Below are positions 1 to 5,085 of a stretch of DNA of 6,958 nucleotides, piece by piece; position 1 is the stretch's first letter; each line of letters starts with the position of its first letter. The stretch spans positions 1 to 6,958 of the forward strand of contig QMRW01000070.1 in the NCBI GenBank assembly GCA_003650785.1. Direction: 5' to 3'. Source of the stretch: Thermoprotei archaeon. GTDB lineage: Archaea > Thermoproteota > Thermoprotei > Thermofilales > B20-G17. The notes beneath the pieces are model-generated. The model was given only the letters and a program-made list of their open reading frames with translations, was not told the DNA's origin and did no database searches. A program made the position numbers and the translations under genes.

Positions 1-510
1 CTTTTAGCTATTTATATTTACTTTCGAAGTCTCTCAGGAATACATAGAAGAGTAGAGTATCTTAAATTCATCATAATTTCTATTAAAAGGAGTTATCTTC
101 ATTCTCAACATTTTTAACAGGAATCTGAGGGGTCATCATCTTATTATGGCTCATAGGCTCTCTAGGAACCTCTTGTACTATCTTTAGACAGGATTAATAT
201 GTAGATCATCTTTGATTCTTTAGTTAATCGGTGAGACGATGATATGTTGAACTACTACTCTCACTAATCTCACTTAATTCTTCTCAAATTTTTCGAGGAA
301 ACAACGAATCTTAAGGGGGATGGTTATTAGCGTATACGCTATTTTCAGTTCTGATTTTCATAAATATTGCCTTCATCCGCGTGAGTAATCCTTGTAATAA
401 AGAATCACTAGGGATCTCTGAACTGAAAAGCTGTAACAATGACCTGGATAGAGGGAGGAGAAGAGTCTTAGTTCGTAGAGTGGAGAGTGGCAATGGAGGA
501 GAGAAAAGAG
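1..510. other. gene-poor region, no convincing CDS
   Basis: All three minus-strand frames meet a stop within the first 14 bases, so no minus-strand gene runs off the left edge. On the plus strand, frame 1 is open from base 1 to a TAA at 115-117 (38 codons), which could be the tail of an upstream gene but is short enough to be chance. From 243 to 572 one plus frame has a single internal stop (TAA at 312-314) and contains a hydrophobic stretch around 321-377. It has no start before GTG 381 and no recognisable product. From about 430 onward the plus strand is strikingly purine-rich. I see no tRNA, rRNA or CRISPR repeats. Small structures present are a 14-base palindrome at 328-341 and a stem GTGAGA/TCTCAC at 231-236 and 259-264. 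Confidence 0.6.
328..341. repeat. 14-base perfect palindrome
   Basis: TAGCGTATACGCTA is a perfect inverted repeat with no spacer, in DNA without a convincing gene. Its CG-containing centre is unusual for this AT-rich background. It could be a protein-binding site for a dimeric regulator, but no promoter or gene start lies close enough to assign it to. Chance is possible. Confidence 0.4.
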
Positions 511-527
511 GAGAAAGGTATAAATTC
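511..527 (+). promoter_or_regulatory. archaeal BRE/TATA promoter (candidate)
   Basis: A purine-rich BRE-like stretch (GAGAAAGG) is followed by TATAAATT at 519-526. Archaeal initiation usually falls about 24-27 bases downstream of the TATA centre, which predicts a start near 547-550. That would leave a leader of about 22-25 bases with a strong ribosome-binding site before the small membrane-protein gene. The promoter is inferred from motif and spacing only. Confidence 0.5.
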
Positions 528-531
528 TCAA

Positions 532-546
532 CTTCCCAAAGGGAAG
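532..546. promoter_or_regulatory. 15-base dyad between TATA box and predicted start: possible operator
   Basis: CTTCCC-AAA-GGGAAG is a perfect 6-base inverted repeat with a 3-base centre. It lies immediately downstream of the candidate TATA box and ends at the predicted transcription start of the small membrane-protein gene. A dimeric repressor bound there would block polymerase recruitment, which is a known mode of archaeal repression. It could instead form a small RNA hairpin if transcription starts further upstream. The dyad is seen directly; the operator role is inferred. Confidence 0.45.
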
Positions 547-563
547 CGGAGATTAAGAATCTT

Positions 564-573
564 AGGAGGTGAT
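564..573 (+). promoter_or_regulatory. full-length Shine-Dalgarno sequence overlapping the start region
   Basis: AGGAGGTGAT matches the complement of the usual archaeal 16S rRNA 3' end over ten bases. It sits unusually close to the downstream gene: only two bases separate GGAGG from ATG 572, while GTG 569 lies inside it and GTG 587 is 17 bases away. An in-frame TAG at 563-565 excludes any earlier start, so the start must be one of these three codons. Confidence 0.7.
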
Positions 574-802
574 GATAATACCATCGGTGAGAGACACGGA
601 TATAAGGCCATATATTGGTCTCATAGTCTTAATACTAACAGTGACATCCCTTTACCTTCTGTACGGTATTTTTGGCTATATTTACGGGTTCTTTGGAATA
701 GATTATTCAAGTTTTGTACTATACAATCAACTACTCTTCGCTATACTGTTCACTCTAGCTATCCTAGTACTAATTGTTAAAAGGATAGGTACCGAAAAAT
801 AA
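572..802 (+). CDS. small two-helix membrane protein, unknown function
   Basis: I do not recognise this 76-residue protein. It has a short polar, arginine-containing N terminus (residues 1-12), a long hydrophobic segment rich in Leu, Ile, Tyr and Gly (about 13-43), a short polar loop around 44-52 (DYSS), a second helix (about 53-69, AILFTLAILVLIV) and a basic tail KRIGTEK. The positive charges at both ends suggest that both termini face the cytoplasm. The start is chosen at ATG 572; GTG 569 or GTG 587 are alternatives, and an in-frame TAG just upstream rules out a longer form. The coding frame is supported by hydrophobic periodicity and the charged ends, whereas the overlapping frame gives a nonsensical sequence. 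It ends 10 bases from the convergent neighbour. A candidate promoter, dyad and full Shine-Dalgarno sequence precede it, so it is probably a monocistronic gene. Confidence 0.7.
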   Translation: MIIPSVRDTDIRPYIGLIVLILTVTSLYLLYGIFGYIYGFFGIDYSSFVLYNQLLFAILFTLAILVLIVKRIGTEK

Positions 803-812
803 CCTCAGTAGC

Positions 813-1154
813 CTATTCCTCAGTCTCAGTTTCCTCAGCTGGGTAAACTGTAAAGCTCTTAGTATCTCTAATTTCAAATGCATTTACTTCAGCTCTTATA
901 GGTGTGAAAACACCATCTACTTTTTTGTAATATATTGCGAGTGTGGCACCCCAGTCTGAGACCCCTTCTTCGTTTATCTTCTCTATTAAGGCTCTAGCTA
1001 ATCTAATCCAGTTCCTTCTAGATTTTTCCTTGATATCCTCGGGAATATCTTTTCTATAGAAGGTAGCGTAGAACCATCTCTTAGCCTTAAATATAGCTCC
1101 TCTACTCGTCCTCGAGATTCTGCATCTCCAGACTTCTTCCTTCTCTTCAGACAT
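813..1154 (-). CDS. conserved-looking hypothetical soluble protein, 113 aa
   Basis: I do not recognise a named family. The protein has an acidic start (MSEEKEE), a basic aromatic stretch at residues 9-35 (WRCRISRTSR and KRWFYATFYRK), a predicted helix at about 38-63 (DIKEKSRRNWIRLARALIEKI), then alternating strand-like segments (TLAIYYKKVDG, FTPIRAEVNAFEI, SFTVYP) and a glutamate-rich tail EETETEE. There is no signal peptide, no membrane helix and only one Cys, so it should be a cytoplasmic alpha/beta protein. The basic, aromatic N-terminal half would suit nucleic-acid or RNP contact, but that is speculation. It is transcribed divergently from the mutase gene, and a TATA-like CTATAAAAT lies about 21 bases before the ATG, suggesting a leaderless or nearly leaderless transcript. 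No Shine-Dalgarno sequence is visible. Codon use matches the neighbours, so I take it as a resident gene. Confidence 0.8.
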   Translation of the reverse strand: MSEEKEEVWRCRISRTSRGAIFKAKRWFYATFYRKDIPEDIKEKSRRNWIRLARALIEKINEEGVSDWGATLAIYYKKVDGVFTPIRAEVNAFEIRDTKSFTVYPAEETETEE

Positions 1155-1170
1155 ACCGCATCATCGGGGA

Positions 1171-1179
1171 ATTTTATAG
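1171..1179 (-). promoter_or_regulatory. TATA box of the 113-aa gene (candidate)
   Basis: Read on the minus strand this is CTATAAAAT, centred about 21 bases before the ATG at 1154. The spacing fits initiation at or just upstream of the start codon. The sequence upstream of it is not clearly BRE-like. Confidence 0.5.
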
Positions 1180-1184
1180 ACTGG

Positions 1185-1198
1185 TAGATATATATCTA
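1185..1198. promoter_or_regulatory. 14-base palindrome in the divergent promoter region
   Basis: TAGATATATATCTA is a perfect palindrome lying between the divergent starts at 1154 (-) and 1252 (+). It sits about 6 bases upstream of the minus-strand TATA box and about 24 bases upstream of the plus-strand one, a position from which one regulator could control both genes. The AT-rich core lowers its significance, and a second upstream TATA-like element is an alternative reading. Confidence 0.4.
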
Positions 1199-1212
1199 TC
1201 CTAGGTGTATTT

Positions 1213-1230
1213 GGAAAAACTCTTATATGC
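1213..1230 (+). promoter_or_regulatory. BRE/TATA promoter of the mutase gene
   Basis: A BRE-like GGAAAAACT (1213-1221) is followed by CTTATATGC (1222-1230). The TATA centre lies about 26-27 bases before the ATG at 1252, so transcription should begin at the start codon and give a leaderless mRNA. There is no Shine-Dalgarno sequence, which agrees with that. The octamer GAAAAACT recurs at nearly the same distance before pstS. Confidence 0.7.
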
Positions 1231-1251
1231 TAAGTGAAATCACTCTAAAAT

Positions 1252-2574
1252 ATGTATGAGAAAATCTTCAGAGCGTATGATATCAGAGGCATCTATGGAA
1301 CCGATATTACTGAAGAAATAGCTGAAAGACTGGGAGTGTGCACGGGATATCTCTTCAATAATACATTCCATATTGGAAGAGACTCTAGATATTCTTCACC
1401 TATGCTTGCTGAAGCCATTATTAAAGGCCTTAGGAAATCAGGTACTAATGTAGTTGATCTAGGCCTAGTACCAAACCCCGTGATCTACTACAGCTGTTTT
1501 AGGAGGAATAGATATGGGATATATGTGACTGCGAGTCACAATCCTCCAGAGTATAATGGTTTTAAGTTTATCCGCCCCGATGGAACTAGCTTTATAGAAG
1601 AGTACGACAGTATTAGACGTAGTCTTGCCCTTAAAATTGAGGAAAGCGAGACTTTAGGATCGTACACTAGCGAAGACTTTGTAGATGAGTATATAGCAAA
1701 TATCACTAAAAACATCGAAATTATGAAAAGAGTAAAAATAGTAGTAGAAACCTTTGGTGGTGTTGCTAATCTAGTAATACCAAGAGTATGTAATGAGTTG
1801 GGTATAGAGTATGAACTCCTTCATCCCGAAGTAAGAGGCGACTTCTACGGTATAAGACCAGAACCTAAGGGAGAGAACCTTAGATTACTCAAGGAGAGAG
1901 TGATCAAGAGTCGTGCTGATTTTGGAGTTGCTTTTGATGGAGATGCTGATAGAGCGGTTTTCGTAGATGATAAAGGCAGAGAAATGGGAGGAAGTGAATC
2001 TGGTATAGTTTTTGTGAAGTATTTAGTGAATAAAGGAGATAGTATCGTAGTGACTCCAGATACTGCCTCGGCACTCCTAGAAGTAATAAAGAGTAAAGGA
2101 GGTAATATAATTGTATCAAGAATAGGACATGGCTTCATTGAAGAGGCTGTCAGGAATTCTAGATCTATAATAGGAATAGAACAAAGCTCACACTTCTACT
2201 TTGGATATATTTACCCCTTCTCAGATGGTATACTCTCAATGGCTAAGATGGCTGAAATAGTATCTAAATTAGGATCTATATCCTCTATACTCTCCGACGT
2301 AGTAGTAAATCCAATAGATAAGTTCTATATACACGCTATAGATGACAGAGTCAAGTGGGCTGTGATTAAGCGGATTATGGAAATGTATCCTGAGGGACTA
2401 AGAGTAAGTGATGGTATAAAAATATGGACAAAAGACGGGTGGGTATTGATAAGAGCTAGTCAGACAATGCCAGAAGTAAATATAGTAATAGAGGCCCCAG
2501 ATGAGAGAACTCTTAAAAGGGTAAAAAACTTCTATACTGATCTTGTGAAGCGACTTATTAAAGAGGTCAGGTAG
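1252..2574 (+). CDS. phosphomannomutase/phosphoglucomutase family enzyme
   Basis: This 440-residue protein belongs to the alpha-D-phosphohexomutase family, which moves phosphate between C6 and C1 of hexose phosphates through a phosphoserine and a bisphosphate intermediate. Visible landmarks are the N-terminal FRAYDIRGIYG (residues 6-16), the phosphoserine loop TASHNP (93-98, Ser95) and the Mg-binding loop DGDADR (229-234, with Asp229, Asp231 and Asp233). The sugar-recognition loop is GIEQSSH (308-314), in place of the usual GGExSGH. The C-terminal phosphate-binding loop is RASQTMPE (401-408), in place of RxSGTEP. Length is typical (about 450) and all four domains appear present. It is cytosolic. 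The likely role is making mannose-1-phosphate or glucose-1-phosphate for nucleotide sugars and glycosylation. Substrate cannot be read from sequence, and phosphoglucosamine mutase is less likely given the TASHNP loop. It has its own leaderless promoter. Its stop codon lies inside the end of the convergent Orc1/Cdc6 gene (8-base overlap). Confidence 0.92.
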   Translation: MYEKIFRAYDIRGIYGTDITEEIAERLGVCTGYLFNNTFHIGRDSRYSSPMLAEAIIKGLRKSGTNVVDLGLVPNPVIYYSCFRRNRYGIYVTASHNPPEYNGFKFIRPDGTSFIEEYDSIRRSLALKIEESETLGSYTSEDFVDEYIANITKNIEIMKRVKIVVETFGGVANLVIPRVCNELGIEYELLHPEVRGDFYGIRPEPKGENLRLLKERVIKSRADFGVAFDGDADRAVFVDDKGREMGGSESGIVFVKYLVNKGDSIVVTPDTASALLEVIKSKGGNIIVSRIGHGFIEEAVRNSRSIIGIEQSSHFYFGYIYPFSDGILSMAKMAEIVSKLGSISSILSDVVVNPIDKFYIHAIDDRVKWAVIKRIMEMYPEGLRVSDGIKIWTKDGWVLIRASQTMPEVNIVIEAPDERTLKRVKNFYTDLVKRLIKEVR

Positions 2575-3727
2575 TCGTACTCTCTATTCTTCTCACTAAG
2601 TTATCTAAGAACTTCTGTAACCTATCTACAGGACCTGAGGAAATCCCTATCCTAGTGACACCCTGAATATCTATAATCCCCTTATCCGCTAATGACTGTA
2701 GCTCTTCTATAAATTTCCTCCTACTAATGGGTTTGGTCTTTTTCTCCTCGATCACCAATTGAAGGGTACTCCATATGTCCTCGACATTTACATATGGAGT
2801 CTTACTGAACTTTAGGGATAAAATAACCGCTAGTAGTACAATCTTTTCTCTATCTCTAAGGTTCATGAGATCCTCTGTAGTTATTGTAGGAGTTACTTGA
2901 GATATGGCACATCTTACATGATCTATGGAAAGTTTATCACATCCTTCACTCTCTGCTATCATTCCTGAGAATAGTAGTATATCCAGTGCATATCTGACAT
3001 CACTTTTTGCGTAGTCTACAGTAATACCTGAGATATATTCTATAATCTCCTCACTGATAACTCCATCCCTAAAGGCTTCTTCTGCGCGATATCTCAATAT
3101 ATCAAATAACTGCTCTCTAGTGTATGGTTTGAAGTTTACTATTAATCTTCCGAGACTAGATCTCTCTCCACTAGTCAGTATTTTCCTCCAGGAGGGGTCA
3201 CGGGCTATCATTATTAATCCGACTATGTTTACAGGTTCTCCTAGCCTAAGCTCGGATAATCTAGTTAAATCATAAATTATACTGCTATCCTTTGAAAACC
3301 TCAGAAAATAGTCTACTTCATCTAATACCAATAGTACTCTGATATCCCTTTTCCTAAGATACTCTAACGTCTCATGTAGTAGTTCCTCTGCTGTCAGATT
3401 TCTAGACCTAAGTACTGGATCTATTTTACTAGCGATACTATTAAAGAGTACGAATTTGCTTGGTGCCTCCAGTTTGAGGTTTATGTAAATGTACTTGAAG
3501 TTTAGTCCATACCTTTTATTTATATTTTCAAGGTTTCTCCCGATTATGTGGACTGCACTAGTCTTACCCATCCCAGCAGGTCCTTGAACTTGGATAACAC
3601 GTAAAAATCTATCCCCAAGAGCTAGATCTGAAGTCATTGTTTTAAGCAGTCTTAGCTCATTCTCTCGATGTATAAGTCTACTTGGAAGATATCTAGGTGA
3701 GAGCTTTTCCCTATCTCGGAATATCAT
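2567..3727 (-). CDS. Orc1/Cdc6-family AAA+ ATPase, divergent paralogue
   Basis: This 386-residue protein has the architecture of archaeal Orc1/Cdc6 replication initiators. The N-terminal segment (LPSRLIHRENELRLL, 14-28) is followed by Walker A GPAGMGKTS (49-57) and Walker B VLLVLDEVD (131-139). The sensor 1 region is LIMIARDPSW (171-180) and the sensor 2 region is SDVRYALDIL (242-251, Arg245). A C-terminal winged-helix domain covers about 288-385. Family members bind ATP and origin DNA and help load the MCM helicase. Sensor 1 in many archaeal Orc1 proteins reads like GISND; here the Asn position is Arg, which suggests a paralogue outside the standard Orc1-1 type. Length is within the family range (about 380-420). 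An ATTTTAA TATA-like box about 30 bases upstream suggests a leaderless mRNA. No clear origin boxes lie beside it. An origin-independent regulatory ATPase is an alternative. Confidence 0.85.
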   Translation of the reverse strand: MIFRDREKLSPRYLPSRLIHRENELRLLKTMTSDLALGDRFLRVIQVQGPAGMGKTSAVHIIGRNLENINKRYGLNFKYIYINLKLEAPSKFVLFNSIASKIDPVLRSRNLTAEELLHETLEYLRKRDIRVLLVLDEVDYFLRFSKDSSIIYDLTRLSELRLGEPVNIVGLIMIARDPSWRKILTSGERSSLGRLIVNFKPYTREQLFDILRYRAEEAFRDGVISEEIIEYISGITVDYAKSDVRYALDILLFSGMIAESEGCDKLSIDHVRCAISQVTPTITTEDLMNLRDREKIVLLAVILSLKFSKTPYVNVEDIWSTLQLVIEEKKTKPISRRKFIEELQSLADKGIIDIQGVTRIGISSGPVDRLQKFLDNLVRRIESTTT

Positions 3728-3751
3728 GACATGAAGACCTAGATACTCCTC

Positions 3752-3760
3752 GATTAAAAT
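3752..3760 (-). promoter_or_regulatory. TATA-like box of the Orc1/Cdc6 gene (candidate)
   Basis: On the minus strand the element reads ATTTTAATC, about 27-32 bases before the ATG at 3727, the right distance for a leaderless transcript. No Shine-Dalgarno sequence sits at a usable distance (GAGGAG lies about 18 bases upstream). A weak TATA (TTTTAA) lowers confidence. Confidence 0.4.
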
Positions 3761-3766
3761 CCCACT

Positions 3767-3868
3767 GTGAGAGAGGGTAAGGAGAAACTATTCAGTACTA
3801 TGATAACAGAGTATGTTCTAATAACAGACTACATAAAGAAGTTTGGAGTAGTAATTACATGGTGGTAG
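3767..3868 (+). CDS. possible small ORF or leader peptide, 33 aa
   Basis: A GTG-started frame of 33 codons (start MREGKEKLFST, end GVVITWW) stops at TAG 3866-3868, one base before the ATG of the dehydrogenase. An internal ATG at 3800 gives a 22-residue version (MITEYVLITDYIKK...). Codon use resembles the neighbouring genes and the peptide looks protein-like, with a charged start followed by a hydrophobic, aromatic end. There is no Shine-Dalgarno sequence before either start. It might be a coupled leader peptide, a remnant of a longer gene, or a chance frame in a 142-base gap. I know no family for it. Confidence 0.3.
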   Translation: MREGKEKLFSTMITEYVLITDYIKKFGVVITWW

Positions 3869-3869
3869 T

Positions 3870-4889
3870 ATGAAGGCCTTTCTAATAAAGGAGCCCTTAG
3901 AGGCTGAGGTGGTAGATCTGGATATTCCTACGCTATCACCATCAGAGGTCTTAGTTAGGGTTAAGGCTTGTGGAATATGTGGTACCGATATTCACATATA
4001 TGAGGGAAAGCACCTTGCCAAGTATCCAATAATACCAGGTCACGAAATCTCTGGAGAGGTTGTCGCCACTGGCGAGGCAGTAGAGGATTTTAAGGTAGGA
4101 GATAGAGTTGTAATTAATCCAAACATTTATTGTGGTAGGTGTTACTACTGCAGAAAGGGATACGTACACTTCTGTGAGAAGTGGATTGCTATAGGCATAG
4201 GAAGGCCTGGAGGATATGCTGAATTTGTAGCAGTACCTGAAAAGAGTCTGCATAGAATGCCCAATAATCTGAGTTTCGAAGAGGCAGCATTGGTCGAGCC
4301 CATAGCTTGTTGTCTAAGAGGACAGGATTTGATCGATATAAGGCTAGGAGATAGAGTTCTTATATATGGACTAGGGCCCATAGGTCTAATTCATCTACAG
4401 TTAGCCAAACTTAGGGGAGCCTCACTTATAATAGGTGCGGAAATCATAGAAAAGAGGATAGAATTGGGTGAAAACCTGGGAGCAGACGTAGTACTTAATC
4501 CAACCAAGGACGATGTGGCGAAGGTAGTAAAAGAGCTCACACATGGTAGAGGAGTGGATGTTGTAATAGAGGCTACTGGTAACCCCAAGGTATTAGAGGA
4601 GGCGATAAATGTACTGGACTATGGGGGAAGGATTTTAGTATTTGGTGTATCCCCTCCAGAGTCCAGAGTACCTATTAGTCCATTTGTAATATACCGAAAG
4701 GAGTTAAGACTAGTGGGATCCTTTACTAATCCTCTGACTACCGATAGGGCTATATCAGTACTTGCGTCTAGAACTATCAGAGTCACTCCATTAATTACTC
4801 ATAAAATAGAATTGAATGAAGTATTAGAGTACTTCAAAAGGATTATCGAAAAGGAAAAAGACATAGTAAAGGTGCTAGTAACACCATAG
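3870..4889 (+). CDS. zinc-dependent medium-chain dehydrogenase (polyol or alcohol)
   Basis: This 339-residue protein is a complete zinc-containing medium-chain dehydrogenase. The catalytic-zinc ligands are Cys37 (in CGICGTD), His58-Glu59 (PGHE) and probably Glu143 (VEPIACC). The structural zinc is held by Cys88, Cys91, Cys94 and Cys102. The Rossmann fold follows with GLGPIG (167-172), and an acidic residue, Glu191, at the end of the second strand favours NAD+ over NADP+. The EPIACCLRG segment and the C-terminal YRKELRLVGSFTNP resemble the sorbitol, arabitol and polyol-phosphate branch. L-threonine 3-dehydrogenase usually has a different sequence after the EP, so it is less likely. The natural substrate is unknown. 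GGTGGT (3861-3866) just before ATG 3870 may serve as a weak ribosome-binding site. It is transcribed divergently from the Orc1/Cdc6 gene, and a terminator follows, so it is probably a single-gene unit, perhaps with the small upstream ORF. Confidence 0.9.
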   Translation: MKAFLIKEPLEAEVVDLDIPTLSPSEVLVRVKACGICGTDIHIYEGKHLAKYPIIPGHEISGEVVATGEAVEDFKVGDRVVINPNIYCGRCYYCRKGYVHFCEKWIAIGIGRPGGYAEFVAVPEKSLHRMPNNLSFEEAALVEPIACCLRGQDLIDIRLGDRVLIYGLGPIGLIHLQLAKLRGASLIIGAEIIEKRIELGENLGADVVLNPTKDDVAKVVKELTHGRGVDVVIEATGNPKVLEEAINVLDYGGRILVFGVSPPESRVPISPFVIYRKELRLVGSFTNPLTTDRAISVLASRTIRVTPLITHKIELNEVLEYFKRIIEKEKDIVKVLVTP

Positions 4890-4931
4890 ACAGTTTTACT
4901 ACTGTACTAACATCCTGATATTTTTGTTTTC
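4890..4931 (+). terminator. T-rich transcription terminator after the dehydrogenase
   Basis: Directly after the stop codon lies a weak stem (ACAGT at 4890-4894 and ACTGT at 4901-4905), then the run TTTTTGTTTT at 4921-4930. Archaeal polymerases stop at oligo-T runs with or without a hairpin, so the T-run alone is the stronger evidence. Confidence 0.6.
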
Positions 4932-4936
4932 GTAAA

Positions 4937-4949
4937 GTCTACAGTAGAC
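4937..4949. promoter_or_regulatory. 13-base dyad upstream of the pst operon
   Basis: GTCTAC-A-GTAGAC is a perfect 6-base inverted repeat with a single central base. It lies about 110 bases before the pstS TATA box and just after the T-run of the preceding gene. A one-base loop cannot fold as RNA, so if it functions it is as a DNA-binding site, possibly for a phosphate-responsive regulator. The function is inferred. Confidence 0.35.
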
Positions 4950-4969
4950 CAGTGCGTTTAGAGTAATAT

Positions 4970-5049
4970 TATAATAAATAGTCCTTTAATCACTAAATAT
5001 ATATCTATATATAAACAGATTAATATATTGACGGTATTGAGTATAAGTT
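4970..5049. other. very AT-rich tract upstream of pstS
   Basis: Nearly all bases here are A or T, including the imperfect palindrome ATATATA-TC-TATATAT at 4997-5012. Twelve of its bases (ATATATATCTAT) are identical to bases 1188-1199 in the palindrome between the 113-aa and mutase genes. The low complexity makes the match weak evidence. It could be an easily melted or regulator-binding tract. No gene fits here. Confidence 0.4.
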
Positions 5050-5066
5050 GAAAAACTATATATTTA
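5050..5066 (+). promoter_or_regulatory. BRE/TATA promoter of the pst operon
   Basis: BRE-like GAAAAACT (5050-5057) runs directly into TATATATTTA (5057-5066). The TATA centre is about 25-26 bases before ATG 5086, predicting a leaderless pstS mRNA. This spacing also decides the start codon: ATG 5086 is preferred over the in-frame TTG at 5083. No Shine-Dalgarno sequence is present. Confidence 0.75.
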
Positions 5067-5085
5067 GAGCTTTCTCCTATACTTG

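Noticed and set aside
133..139. Box C-like ATGATGA on the minus strand, suggesting a C/D box sRNA
   Set aside because: The only downstream box D-like CTGA (minus strand, 37-34) is about 100 bases away, too far for a normal sRNA, and no D'/C' pair lies between.
311..493. 60-codon minus-strand frame
   Set aside because: TTG start without promoter or ribosome-binding site, Ser/Leu-rich content and no recognisable family; it is the complement of the purine-rich tract.
569..575. GTGATGA as a box C motif on the plus strand
   Set aside because: It is part of the Shine-Dalgarno and start region of a gene, and no CTGA box follows at a suitable distance.
227..592. Ten-base direct repeat ATCGGTGAGA at 227-236 and 583-592
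   Set aside because: Only two copies, short, one inside a coding region, with no shared flanks; chance is the simplest explanation.
487..780. 97-codon plus-strand frame overlapping the 76-aa gene
   Set aside because: After about 570 its residues (SHSLNTNSD, YPSTNC) look random and the overlapping frame encodes two clean membrane helices. A frameshifted fusion of its first 27 codons with the membrane protein is possible but the TATA and Shine-Dalgarno signals explain that stretch better.
1845..2138. Minus-strand open frames inside the mutase gene
   Set aside because: They are antisense shadows of a gene with clear catalytic motifs, and have Ser/Leu/Pro-rich content with no family resemblance.
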